From positions 8,370,001 through 8,434,000 of the forward strand of contig JAPFFF010000003.1 of NCBI GenBank assembly GCA_039105265.1: a stretch of 64,000 bases of DNA, read 5' to 3'. The position numbers were made by a program, and so were the translations under genes. Of this stretch, positions 41,556-51,525 are shown one piece after another (the stretch's first letter is position 1; the number at the start of each line of letters is the position of its first letter). The stretch is from Tritrichomonas musculus. Taxonomy: Eukaryota > Parabasalia > Tritrichomonadida > Tritrichomonadidae. The notes beneath the pieces were generated by a model. That model saw nothing but the letters and a program-made list of their open reading frames with translations. It was not told the DNA's origin and ran no database searches.

Positions 41556-42075
41556 AAATATTATATACTTTTTTTCGAACCAAATCTGATAAAATACATC
41601 ATTTCGAAGTCAATTTTTAAATTTTTTATTTTTTGAATGCATTTTAAAATTTGATACCAGGGTGGTCAAATATGCCCAAAATAATATTTTTTTAAAAATC
41701 ATGGGCCAAAATGTGGGTCAAAATGGGTTTAATGTGGGCCAAAAATAATCAATAAATATCACATATATTTTTTTTAAATATATAAATATATTAATATAAA
41801 TATCGTTATATATCTTTTTAAAAGTATTTTTTTCTCTTAATTTAATAAATTGAATGCGATAAAACTATATTTAATGATATAAAATGATGTACTTAGGTCT
41901 GACAATGCCTCCATCGAAATAAATGAAATTGGATGTGGATTGTGCCTTCTTTTGAGATCTTCTAGCATAGACTTCATTTATTTCGATGGAATCATCCATA
42001 TTTAACCTCATTGACGGAGGCATTGTTTGACCTAAGTGCATTATTAATTCATGCTTCGTAAATGAGTGTACGTAT
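41556..42075. other. Low-complexity region with a foldback
   Basis: Contains GGGCCAAAATG/GGGTCAAAATG short direct repeats at 41640-41760, a CAGGGTGGTCAAA motif at 41660 that looks like a solo transposon end, and the foldback listed separately. Confidence 0.5.
41891..42037. repeat. Foldback (inverted repeat) element
   Basis: The left arm at 41891-41927 pairs with two blocks on the right, 41973-41990 and 42016-42037. The right arm is split by about 25 extra bases. Combined pairing is over 35 bases with very few mismatches. This looks like a foldback or MITE-like unit, or a duplicated inverted segment. Confidence 0.75.
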
Positions 42076-42378
42076 GTGGGTAAGACAGAAGGACAAGTCA
42101 GAGTACATTGTTCAAGTTCTCAAAAGGTTCTGGTGGGCAGATACAGGGATGAGCAGAATAAAACGATTGCATATTTAGCTCATCGAGATGTGATCACCAC
42201 AGTTGACTTGAAGAATGGTGATTACAAAATACCAAAAAAACATATGTCATGCTGCCACAAACCAGGATGTGGTTATGCATCTGAGCGTGACTGTAACATC
42301 TGCACACACAGAAAAAGGTATGGTACCATAGAAAACTTGGGGAGGTATTGGGGAACACTCAAGTCGTTGGTAAGGTAG
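42076..42378 (+). pseudogene. Cys/His-rich fragment, part of a decayed repeated gene
   Basis: A 100-codon frame with CCHKPGCGYASERDCNICTH, a possible zinc-binding cluster, ending in LGRYWGTLKS. The last part recurs as LGRFWGTLKS on the opposite strand near 43380, just upstream of a C2H2-type finger. The two are inverted relatives of one gene family. It is a fragment; the family is not identified. Confidence 0.4.
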
Positions 42379-44221
42379 AAAAAATAGCATGTTTTGAATT
42401 CTTGTGGGGGCTGTATACGAATTTGTCATTTAAAGATTGAAAAGGTAGGGGAAGAAAATAAAAAAAAATGCTTTGGGGCGTGAGTGGAGTTTTTTTGAAT
42501 ATTAGAATAAAGTTTTGGTGAAAGTTAGCATGGTTAGAATCCTTGTCGGGAGAAGAATACGAATATGCCATTTAAAAATCGAAAAGGTAAGGGGAAAAAT
42601 AAAAAAGAAATTTGTACAGCAAGTTTCTCATTATGGCTTAAGCAGATTTTTTTTTCTCAAAAAAAAAAAAAAAAAAAAAAAAAATGGAAATGATATGATC
42701 TGCATTAATATCTTTATGACAGTTGATGTGTTCAAATAATTCTGTTAAGGTTATATATGATATTTTGCACACTGGACCGAAAAGAAGGTTATTAATTGAA
42801 GGCCAATTTGAAGGTTCAACATAACGAAGTAAGTCTGCAACATCTATTGATGGAAGGATGTGATTATTATTATCTTTGTGAGCAGAATTAAATTCAGGTA
42901 CATCTCTTAATTTTGACATCAGGTACAAAAAGCGCTCATCATCAAAGGACAAAGCCAACTTGAGGAGATCAAAAAATGTTATTCTATCTCTTTTGCAAAT
43001 AGCCAGATTGTCTGAAGAGAATAGATCTTGTGTATTAATGAATAATTCAATCAATTGATCCGAACGACTAGTGTCAATAGATGAAGCATTCTCAATAGTG
43101 ATTGTATTATTACTGGAAGTAACTAATTGCTCTTCATCATCTGAACATAATTGTCTGTTTACTTCCCCTGAATAAAATTCATCAAATTCAAATTTAAGCA
43201 TGACTAATGAAATTGCCATTTCTCGTTCTCCTTTAGGGAGATTATGAGCAATGTGATCTTTAACATTTTGTGAATTAGAAGAAATATAATCACATTTGCT
43301 ACATTCAAACATTTCTCCTTTACCTAAGAATTCACTAATAAGTGGAAACTTTCTGACCTCAATTAGCCAAGACTTAAGTGTTCCCCAAAATCTGCCAAGA
43401 GATTGTGGTTTGTATGATCTTGACCTGACTGTTCTGGTTTATAAATTAGAGATGATTGTTCATCGTCACAGATCCCAATTGGTTTTTGTATTTCATCAAA
43501 AGAAGAATTTGAATCTAAAAATTCTGAATCTGTTAGTTTATAACTTCCTTCATCAATGAATGAATCAATGTTGCAGGATCTGTTAATTGGATTGACAAAA
43601 TCATCGTCTTCTTCTGAAACTTGTGAACAGGGATCTTCAACTAATCATTTACTAATTTTATCAGTAAATGATAAGTTTTGGTTTACTAAAAGATCACGGG
43701 ATAAGTTATAATTAGAATATGTTATTTGTTTATTGTGAGGATCAAAAATGAAAAAAGTATGCTTTTCTTGGATAGCAAGGTCTGAATATTTAGGATTCCA
43801 TGTACCTTTTGCATAATTTGTTTTAGCAAATATCTCACTGGAAATTAGTTGATTATTGAAATTGATATGGGGGAAGAACATTGCCTATTTATGATTGAAG
43901 TTGAGAGATTTGATGGATAGTTGATGATATTTTGGTGAAAAGAATTAAAATTTTGGGGAGAGGTAGATAAATTATCATGGTAAGAATCGTTATTGGATAA
44001 AGAATAAGATGATAAATTTTTCTGTGGATTTTTAATATAAACTGAAGATTCAATTTTATCGCTAAAAAGTTAGTAGGTATAGAATTCATATTTGTGGATA
44101 AGGTAGATAAATTGGATGTCTTGGTAGAGATATTTTGAAAATTAGAATCAAAAATTTGGGTTAAGGTAGTAAAATTAGCATGGTTAGAGTCCTTGTCTGG
44201 AGCTGAATAAGAATATGCCAT
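42359..44221 (-). mobile_element. Decayed, rearranged repeated gene cluster (zinc-finger containing)
   Basis: Minus-strand frames between 42.4 and 44.2 kb carry related pieces. The start motif MAYSYS(A/S)PDKDSNHANF occurs at both 44221 and 42571, with a third diverged copy near 42430. A C2H2-like finger frame (MFECSKCDYISSNSQNVKDH) spans 42638-43312. Asn/Ser-rich stretches lie between. The repeats and inverted fragments suggest a multi-copy mobile element or amplified gene family that has been rearranged and broken in several places. I could not place it in a known transposon family. It is not interpreted as one protein. Confidence 0.4.
42638..43312 (-). CDS. C2H2-type zinc finger ORF, likely relic
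   Basis: A 224-residue frame whose first 30 residues contain FECSKCDYISSNSQNVKDHIAH, a Cys-X2-Cys ... His-X3-His finger. The rest is acidic and Ser/Asp-rich, then helical with GPVCKISYITLTELFEHINC. The last residues are a Phe run from the poly-A tract at 42659-42684, an unlikely natural C-terminus. Homologous coding text extends upstream of its ATG, so it is probably a piece of a larger relic. Confidence 0.4.
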   Translation of the reverse strand: MFECSKCDYISSNSQNVKDHIAHNLPKGEREMAISLVMLKFEFDEFYSGEVNRQLCSDDEEQLVTSSNNTITIENASSIDTSRSDQLIELFINTQDLFSSDNLAICKRDRITFFDLLKLALSFDDERFLYLMSKLRDVPEFNSAHKDNNNHILPSIDVADLLRYVEPSNWPSINNLLFGPVCKISYITLTELFEHINCHKDINADHIISIFFFFFFFFEKKKSA

Positions 44222-44253
44222 TTAAAGAGCGAAAAAATAAAAAAAAAATTACG

Positions 44254-44261
44254 AAAAAAAA
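44254..44261 (-). terminator. Pol III terminator of tRNA-Met
   Basis: Eight A on the plus strand give a T8 run three bases after the tRNA 3' end on the minus strand. Confidence 0.85.
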
Positions 44262-44263
44262 TT

Positions 44264-44336
44264 TGCTTTGGGCGTGACTCGAACACACGACCTTAGGATT
44301 ATGAGACCTACGCTCTACCGACTGAGCTACCAAAGC
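44264..44336 (-). tRNA. tRNA-Met (anticodon CAT), elongator type
   Basis: A 73-base cloverleaf on the minus strand: acceptor GCTTTGG/CCAAAGC, D stem GCTC/GAGC with loop AGTCGGTA, anticodon arm TAGGT-CTCATAA-TCCTA (one T-T mismatch next to the loop), five-base variable loop, and T arm GTGTG-TTCGAGT-CACGC. The discriminator is A. The G1-C72 pair argues for elongator rather than initiator tRNA-Met. No intron. Confidence 0.95.
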
Positions 44337-44960
44337 TTCCTTGAAAACGTTTTTTTAATAAATTATTAAAATATAATAACTAAATATAATTATTTAATAA
44401 CCTCTTTTTTATTTCTATTTAAATTACTTGAACCAAAAGTTTAAATCCTATTTAACGGGTATATCATTGCATTAAATTTCATTTTATATCACTTTTGTTT
44501 TTGGAATAATATATTAGGTTCCAATTGAAATATAACTTATTAAATCTTTTCATTAATTTTGAAAGTAAAATTGAAATATAACTAATAAAATATATAATTA
44601 TGCGGATATTCTTCAGAAAATTATTATAATCTTTTTTGAAACGAAGATACAATATGTTAGATCAAAAAATATTGAAAGGGTAATAATTTTTTTTTTTATT
44701 ACAATTTTTTATTTTTTTAGAAATTGTGTATTTTTAATTCGTATTTTTTGAATAGGACAGTTATTTTTAACTGCTTAATTTCGATGTAGTAAATATATAT
44801 ATAATTATTTAATTAATATTTAAATTAAATTATATATTTAATATTTAAATATATAAATATTTCAAAAATTATCTGCTAATAACCAAGATAATAGATAAAT
44901 ATTACGTTTTATGCTTTTTTCAGAAAACAAAATTATATAAAAAAAATCAATTTCGATATA
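44337..44960. other. Intergenic, AT-rich
   Basis: About 620 bases between the tRNA and the kinase-like gene. No gene or structured repeat is visible. Confidence 0.5.
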
Positions 44961-45971
44961 ATGGAGTTTAAATCTTCGAGTGCAACCTATAAAGTCATTG
45001 AGCCCATATCTTCAAGAGAATTTGCTCAAGTATATAAGTGCAATAGCAAAAATTTTTCTGATTTATGCGCTCTAAAAGTAATTCCTAAAAGCCCTTTTCT
45101 CGATGTTAATCAAGTGAAAAAAGAAATCGAAATTCAATCAACAATTCATCACCAATATTTTCCAGATTTTATAGAAACATTTGAAGATGCTAAATATTAT
45201 ATAATTGCAACACAGTTTATACATGGCAATAATTTGAGTAATTTTTTAAAGTTCAAAGAACACAAACTACCAGAAGATAGAGCTCGTAAAGTAATGAAAC
45301 AAATTCTGGAAGCCATTAATCATCTTCATAATCAAGGAATTTCCCATCGAAATATTAATTTAGATAATATTTTAATAGACAATTCAGACAATATAACAAT
45401 TATTGACTTTGGATCAGCTTCTAACTCAATAAATGAATATTCAATCAATCCAAAAACAGAGTACTCTTGCTTTGATCATCCTGATGTTATACTAAAACAT
45501 CCGACTCTTGGAACATCAGATGATATTTGGTCTCTTGGCGTGCTTCTGTATTATTTGATAACTGGAAAAGCTCCTTATAATGCTGTAAACCACTATGATC
45601 TAGTTACTGTAATGAATAGTGGCAATGTATTAAAACCATCAAATATGAGCAATCCTTGCTACAATCTCTTGCAAAAATTCCTCGATCGCAATACTCACTA
45701 TTCAGTATCATTAGCTCAGCGTCACTTTTGGTTTTCTAGTGGAGACAAGCGTACAGGTAACTTCAAGCCAATGATTGGCTGCACTTTGTTCAAAATGCAA
45801 ACAAACAAAGGAGCTGATAAGCGTAAATCATTTACTGATAACATTTCTCAAGCAAACATTAATGGAACCAATTCTTATACAAATTATACTTCTGCAAAGA
45901 CATCAGTATTTCCAAATATTCCCCAAAGAAAGTCTTATTTTTTTGTTACTCCACAAGCAACATTTAGTTAG
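44961..45971 (+). CDS. Protein kinase-like protein, predicted pseudokinase
   Basis: A 336-residue protein with a kinase fold. The ATP-anchoring Lys is present (CALKVIPK, K39) and so is DFG (IIDFGSAS, D149). The catalytic loop reads HRNINLDNIL: the catalytic Asp is Asn131 and the loop Lys is also changed. The glycine-rich loop is SSREFAQVYKC, with the glycines lost, and the APE motif is HPDVI. Late helices (DDIWSLGVLLYYLITGKAPY) are well conserved, giving the overall shape of CAMK/SNF1-like kinases. Phosphotransfer is therefore unlikely; the protein may act as a scaffold or allosteric partner. The tail (about residues 265-336) is Ser/Thr/Asn-rich. Confidence 0.9.
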   Translation: MEFKSSSATYKVIEPISSREFAQVYKCNSKNFSDLCALKVIPKSPFLDVNQVKKEIEIQSTIHHQYFPDFIETFEDAKYYIIATQFIHGNNLSNFLKFKEHKLPEDRARKVMKQILEAINHLHNQGISHRNINLDNILIDNSDNITIIDFGSASNSINEYSINPKTEYSCFDHPDVILKHPTLGTSDDIWSLGVLLYYLITGKAPYNAVNHYDLVTVMNSGNVLKPSNMSNPCYNLLQKFLDRNTHYSVSLAQRHFWFSSGDKRTGNFKPMIGCTLFKMQTNKGADKRKSFTDNISQANINGTNSYTNYTSAKTSVFPNIPQRKSYFFVTPQATFS

Positions 45972-46261
45972 AAAATACTAAAAAATGTCATTTGTTCAAT
46001 ATTTATGAAGCATTACGAGCACACTTGATTTTGATCAGATCAACAAACTAACACAAATCACAAATAACAAAATCTTTTCATTATGATATTCTTATTTTTA
46101 CTTTAGTTGTATAAATTTTTTTCAATTATCAATATCATAATAATAAAGGTATTATATTTTTATTAAATAGCTTTTTTTGATATTCATACATAATAAAAAC
46201 AAGAGAAGTAATTAATAATAAAACATTTTATTTAACAATTAAATATTTTAAAATATAAAAT

Positions 46262-49200
46262 TTAGAATCCCCAAGGATATCCATATCCTGGAATTACTCT
46301 ACGCTGCTGTTGCCTTGGTCGAGTAGTTTGTCTTTGCGGATTTGATCGATTACCAAAAGGATAGCCATATGATGGAGATCTCCAACCATCATCTTGACCC
46401 CAAGGATCATTCATTGATCTTTGGCGTCTCGTTTCAGCTTCTTTAGCTCTTCGAAGTTTTTCTTGTTCAATTTGAGCAGCTTTCTGTCTCCTTAAAATTT
46501 CTTCTTGTTCTAATTGAGCTCTTCTTCTATTTTCCATTTCATATTGCCTCCTTAATTGCTCTTCTTGTTCCAATTGAGCTCTTCTTCTATTATCTAATTC
46601 GTATTGCCTTCTTAATTTTTCTTCTTGTTCTAATTGAGCTCTTCTCCTATTTTCCATTTCACGCTGCTTTCTTAATTGCTCTCCCTGTTCCATTTGCATT
46701 CTCCTTCTGTTTTCCATTTCATAATATCTTCTTAACTTTTCTTCTTGTTCTTGCCTTCTTAATTGTTCTTGATCATAAGCGTTCTTTTGAGCTGAAGATT
46801 GCTTTCTTTGTGCATTCTTATTATTTGTACGTTTATCTTTTTCATCGTCTATTTCATCATATTCATAAGAATACTCGTACTCATCTTCCATATTTTGTAC
46901 TTGGCGACGAGGCGACCAAGGATCGCTCATAAAATCGTCAAAGAAACCATTTCTTCCGAAATGCGACCAAGTATCAGCTAATCTTCTTTGTTGATTCATT
47001 CTATTGTTATCGACTCTCCTTTTAACTCTTCGTTTCTTGACAATTTTGATTTGTTTCAATGCTTTCACTTTGTTTTCAACCTCATTAACTTCTTTTTCTA
47101 GATCTCTCAAATCAATGGAAATAACATCTTCTTTTGATAATTTCATTACTTCGTCAACTTTTTCGATTTCTTTAGGAATTTCCTTTTGTAATGAAATACT
47201 TTCTTCCAATTGAAGTCTCTCTGTGTCTTTTTTAACTTCATCAAGTGAAGAATTTAGTTTTTCTTTGATAACAAGAAGTTGCTTCTTCTTTTCTTCATAT
47301 TTTTTATGATCTTCAATTCCTTTCCTGATTTGATTTATTTCATTTATTTTTGATTTGTACTCTTCAAGAGTCAATCTTTCGAATTCGTTCTCTTCAAACC
47401 AGTTGTGAATCAATTCAAGATTCTTTTTCATATTTTCGACTTCTTCCTTTGTTTCTTCTTCTTCTTTGATTGCTTTAATTTCATTTTCAGTTGAAAAAAT
47501 GAGGCTTTCGAGGTCGTTCTTTGTATTGTCTATTTCAAGTTGAAGTTTGTCTTGCAAACTTTGCTCTTTCTCAACTTTTTGGAAGGCTGAAATTTCATCA
47601 GATGACAATGTCATGACTGGCGAATAAGAGAAAGATGAACATTCGAAAACTTGGAAGTTTTCTTGTTTTGGCTCTTCTTCTGGAATTTCTTTTTCTGCTT
47701 TTTCAGCATCATTGATTTCAACAATTTCTTTATTTTCTTCTTTGTTTTCAGCTTTGCTGTTTTCTTCATTATTTTCAACTTTTTCTTCTTCTTCTTCTTC
47801 TTCAGTTTCTTCCTTGATTTCAGCATTTTCTTCATTAATTTCTATGGATTCTTCTTTATTTTCGGAAATTTCTTCTTTGTTTTCAGCATTTTCTTCTTTA
47901 TTATCGTCCTTATTCTCAAAGTTTTCTTCAACTGGCTTTAATTTGTATACTGCATCTTTAATATCAATAAGGCCGAATGAATCAATGGAAACTTCAAGAT
48001 CAACATCAACTTTATTTTCAATTCCAGTTTCAATTGAAGCAATTCCAATTTGTTGGTTATTGCACATGAATGATAGCGATTGCTTTTGAGTTATTGGAAT
48101 TGTAACTTTGGCTGTTGATGGCATTTGCGATGATTCTGTGAAAACATTAACAACTTCTGATTCTTGGCCAGCCTTAGTGGTAATTTCGAATGGACATTTG
48201 CTATTAATAATCTCAATTCCAATATCATTTCCATCAATTTTAGAAGCCATATATCCTGCTCCAATGGCAAAACATTCATCAAGATCAAGTGACATTTTAG
48301 CATCACTTCCGATAATTTCTTTGATTTCGTTTTTAATTAAAGAAATTCTTGAACAACCTCCAACTATTTCGACAAATGAAATATCTTCCTTACTTATTTC
48401 GGCTTTCTTAATTACTTCTTCGATTTGTGGCTTTATTTTAGAAATATGTTCCTTAATAAGATCATTAAATTCTTCACGTTTAACGGTCATTGAAACATCA
48501 ATATCGTTCATTAAAGAAGGAACTTCAAACAAGACAATTGGATTGGATGATAAAGTCTTCTTGGTCTTTTCAACAGCTTGTTTAAATCGAAGTAAAGAAC
48601 GTTTATTTGTTCTTGGATCAATCTTGTATTTTTCACAAACTTTTTCAATCAAATATTTCTCAAGGATGTCTGTAAATTGTTGTCCTCCAAGTGATGAGTC
48701 ACTAATTGTGCTTTTGATCTCAATAGAACTTTTTGAAAGCTTTCCAATAGAAGCATTCATCGATGTATCTCCAAATTCAATGAATAAAACATTTAATCCT
48801 TTTTCTTTATCTTCGGGGAATCTATCTCCATGGATTTTAACATATGCAATGGCAGATGCAAGTGATGAATCAAGTAAACTTGCAATTTTGATATCTGAAA
48901 TTGTAGCTGCGTTTAGGATTGAACGACGTTGAATTTCTGTCCATGAAGGAGGAACTGTTAAAACAATTTGTTGGATTTTTGGATTTTTCTTCTGTATAAT
49001 TTCTAAAAGACTCTTAATATAGTAACCTAAAATTTGCTCAATTCGTAATATTGTTCCATTGTCAAGTTCAATTCCCGATAACCCATCTTCTAAAGGTACA
49101 ATTTTATATGGTACTGAATTACTAATTGATTCACGTTCTTGTGAGTCATATGGTAGTCCAACAAGGCGTTTGAGCTGTGTAATGGTATTATGGATATTCA

Positions 49201-49381
49201 TCATATGCTGTTGCTGTGCAAATTCTCCTGCTGATCTGCGTCCTTCTTGATACCCGACAATTGTTGGCGTTCTTCTGTTTGATGATTCGTTTAAAACAAT
49301 GTCGACTCCATGTTCCGATGGAATTGCTAGGATACACGATTGATTACCAAAATCGATACCTGCTGTTATATTTTTATTCAT
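46262..49381 (-). CDS. Hsp110/Hsp70-like chaperone with charged repeat tail
   Basis: A 1,039-residue protein. Residues 1-390 are an actin-like Hsp70 ATPase: AGIDFGNQSCILAI at the phosphate loop, IQQIVLTVPPSWTE, FIEFGDTS, and EIVGGCSRISLIKNEI. The FGNQ loop resembles Hsp110/Grp170 rather than canonical Hsp70. A beta-sandwich follows (about 390-490), then a Glu/Asn/Lys-rich acidic loop (about 490-570) as in Hsp110 proteins and a helical lid (about 600-760). The remainder is unusual: an acidic EYEYSYEYDE patch, then four 20-residue repeats of the type EQLRRQYEMENRRRAQLEQE and a Gly/Tyr/Pro/Arg tail. Hsp110s act as nucleotide exchange factors for Hsp70. The repeat tail is not part of that family. 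Confidence 0.88.
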   Translation of the reverse strand: MNKNITAGIDFGNQSCILAIPSEHGVDIVLNESSNRRTPTIVGYQEGRRSAGEFAQQQHMMNIHNTITQLKRLVGLPYDSQERESISNSVPYKIVPLEDGLSGIELDNGTILRIEQILGYYIKSLLEIIQKKNPKIQQIVLTVPPSWTEIQRRSILNAATISDIKIASLLDSSLASAIAYVKIHGDRFPEDKEKGLNVLFIEFGDTSMNASIGKLSKSSIEIKSTISDSSLGGQQFTDILEKYLIEKVCEKYKIDPRTNKRSLLRFKQAVEKTKKTLSSNPIVLFEVPSLMNDIDVSMTVKREEFNDLIKEHISKIKPQIEEVIKKAEISKEDISFVEIVGGCSRISLIKNEIKEIIGSDAKMSLDLDECFAIGAGYMASKIDGNDIGIEIINSKCPFEITTKAGQESEVVNVFTESSQMPSTAKVTIPITQKQSLSFMCNNQQIGIASIETGIENKVDVDLEVSIDSFGLIDIKDAVYKLKPVEENFENKDDNKEENAENKEEISENKEESIEINEENAEIKEETEEEEEEEKVENNEENSKAENKEENKEIVEINDAEKAEKEIPEEEPKQENFQVFECSSFSYSPVMTLSSDEISAFQKVEKEQSLQDKLQLEIDNTKNDLESLIFSTENEIKAIKEEEETKEEVENMKKNLELIHNWFEENEFERLTLEEYKSKINEINQIRKGIEDHKKYEEKKKQLLVIKEKLNSSLDEVKKDTERLQLEESISLQKEIPKEIEKVDEVMKLSKEDVISIDLRDLEKEVNEVENKVKALKQIKIVKKRRVKRRVDNNRMNQQRRLADTWSHFGRNGFFDDFMSDPWSPRRQVQNMEDEYEYSYEYDEIDDEKDKRTNNKNAQRKQSSAQKNAYDQEQLRRQEQEEKLRRYYEMENRRRMQMEQGEQLRKQREMENRRRAQLEQEEKLRRQYELDNRRRAQLEQEEQLRRQYEMENRRRAQLEQEEILRRQKAAQIEQEKLRRAKEAETRRQRSMNDPWGQDDGWRSPSYGYPFGNRSNPQRQTTRPRQQQRRVIPGYGYPWGF
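46501..46740 (-). repeat. Four tandem 60-bp coding repeats
   Basis: Units begin at exactly 46501, 46561, 46621 and 46681 on the plus strand, each 60 bases and about 80-95% alike. They encode the 20-residue RRRAQLEQEE-type repeats in the Hsp110-like protein. Confidence 0.92.
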
Positions 49382-49392
49382 GCTTAATTAAA

Positions 49393-49398
49393 AAATGA
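49393..49398 (-). promoter_or_regulatory. Candidate initiator element
   Basis: On the minus strand TCATTT lies with its A 15 bases before the ATG of the Hsp110-like gene, matching the trichomonad initiator consensus and usual spacing. Confidence 0.45.
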
Positions 49399-50521
49399 CT
49401 CTCATCTCATCGAAGCTGATTGTGGAGAAATTCATCTAAAATTTTATATTGAAAATTGAATGATCACATTCAATTTTATTTGGTTGAGTATTTATGTATA
49501 CAAAAATTTCACCTTTATATAACTTTTTATATGCAAATGGACATTTATCATTTCAATCAAAATTTTAAAAATTGAATTTTTGATAGGGTGTTTAAAGGAA
49601 AATCGTTATTTGTCCGGATAATTAATATAACGTTATCACCAGCTATAGTTAAGTTTTATTTAAAATAATAAACTTTTAAACCATTTAAAATAATGTTAAA
49701 CATTATAGACCTCTATAAAAAATATAAATAAATATATTATAATATCTTTTATCTTCAGTCTTTTCTCATAATTTTTTGCATTTGGGCCTCAAAAAGTTGA
49801 TACCATAATTTTATTGTAAAGATTAAATATAATAATATCTTGCAAATAAAAATATTTTAATAATTCAATTCATAAATGATCTTATATTTAAAACCAAATG
49901 AAATAAATTTTCAAATTACAATAGCGTTATGCAGATAACAATAATCTCTCGAAATTTGAAAAAAATTCGATTCTTTTAATTTTGAATAGTTTATTTTTAA
50001 GAAAAAACATGTTTTTTTTGTATTTAAATACTTTTTTCCCCTTTATAAACATAATTTTTATAATAGTTATCAAATAAAATAACAATAACAACAACAATAA
50101 TAATATTTTAAAATTGTGCTAAAAAGATATATTTATTTTTTGGAATATTTTTTCAATTTTAAGTCTTTTTAAAAGCTTCATATAGGATTTTTTCTAAAAT
50201 AACAAATATGTTATAATAGTTGACAGTGAACTATCAATAATATTAATAATTATATCATGGATGAATAGGAAGGGGAACAAAAAAAGTTAGATTGTTCGAA
50301 TAACTTCAAAAAGTTTATAATTCTTATTATCGCTAAATTTTTGTTTACGATTTACAGAAAAGAAATAGATTTAAAACATAAATAATGGAATTTAATCCGG
50401 AAGCATACTTATTTATAATATGTGCTATATATATTAAAATATCAATTGATTTTAATAACTTAAGCTTGCTAAAAAGATACATTTATTTTTTAATAAAATT
50501 TTAAACGGTCGTATAATTTTG

Positions 50522-50642
50522 TTTTGCAAAAAAAAGCATGGGTAGCTACCCATGGTTTTTTCAAAATAAAAAAATATAAACCGAATATTTTTTTATGAGT
50601 ATTATTATGAGCCTTGGCTACCCATGCTTTTTTTTTGCAAAA
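50522..50642. mobile_element. 121-bp MITE-like element with 25-bp inverted ends
   Basis: The left end (50522-50546) and right end (50617-50642) are inverted copies differing by one base in a homopolymer: TTTTGC, A8, GCATGGGTAGC. Next to the left arm the sequence CATGGGTAGCTACCCATG is an 18-base perfect palindrome. No clear target duplication. It has no coding capacity. Confidence 0.7.
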
Positions 50643-51014
50643 GAGCAAAAAAGTTCCAGACTTTTTTTTCTATGGTACGATACAAGGTCAATATTGACCT
50701 AAACCGCCTCGGCAATTACGATTACGGGCGATTACGATTTCCCAAAAAAAAAAATTACGTTACGATAAAAAACTACGTTACGATATAAAATTAGTATCTG
50801 TCTATAAAAAAATTACTTTTTTTGTACAGCTCGGAATTACTACTGCAGGCCCATTCAATTTTTTGTCTTCTTATTACTGCGATTTGGGATTTTGCTTAAA
50901 ATTGTCAATTTACAATTTTTATTGAAAAATTGAATCGAAAAATTTTTTTTTATTTTTTTCTAGTGTAAAAATGATAATTTCCTCGTGCCAGATCTATAAC
51001 ATTAATAAAGCAAA

Positions 51015-51203
51015 CAGGGATGGTTATCTATAAAAGAAACTTTTATCGATAAAACCTTCGATAAATGGTCGGTGTAAAATTACAACTTTTTGCATCAAAT
51101 CGTTAAAATTTCATAAAATTCTCCAACAAAAAGTAGATTTTTACATCAACCATTTATCGGTGATTTTATCGATGAAAATTTCTTTTATCGATAACCATCC
51201 CTG
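51015..51203. mobile_element. 189-bp MITE-like element, hAT-like ends
   Basis: Both ends start CAGGGATGGTTATC and about 60-65 bases at each side are inverted copies with some mismatches. Ends beginning CAGGG are characteristic of hAT-type DNA transposons. The flanking eight bases match at only five positions, so a target duplication is not established. Non-coding. Confidence 0.7.
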
Positions 51204-51525
51204 ATAATAAATCATTAAAAACAATAGATAAAAACAATTTTTATATTAATTATGATAAAAAATTAATGATTTTTTCGAAAAATTTGAAAAATGAAAAGGG
51301 TATAAAATGTGATGATATTGAACATGATTTGCTATATTAATTAATAAATTGACAAAATGTATCTTTTAAATTTTGAATTTTCTTTTATAAAAAATGATAA
51401 AACTCGACTTAAATTAATTTGATAAGATGCATTTGAAAACAAAACAAAAAAATTAATGTCATATATGTTTATTGAAAGTAATTACATATATAATAGAACA
51501 CAAACAAAAAATAGTACTAATATAA

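Larger units (their letters stand above)
49399..51525. other. Gene-free region with small inverted-repeat elements
   Basis: About 2.1 kb without a gene. It holds two terminal-inverted-repeat elements (listed separately) and a cluster of TTACG motifs at 50716-50790. An AGGTCAATATTGACCT palindrome lies at 50685-50700. Confidence 0.6.

Noticed and set aside
41660-41690. CAGGGTGGTCAAA as the end of a hAT element
   Set aside because: No inverted partner was found nearby, so it is left as a note.
40273-44221. A complete Polinton/Maverick in this region
   Set aside because: No polymerase, integrase or capsid frame was seen; only small, unplaced fragments exist, so the family cannot be named.
47651-48932. 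Plus-strand frames of 96-274 codons
   Set aside because: Antisense to the Hsp110-like gene in its acidic region; composition (Ser/Ile/Phe) is a mirror of GAA-rich sense codons.
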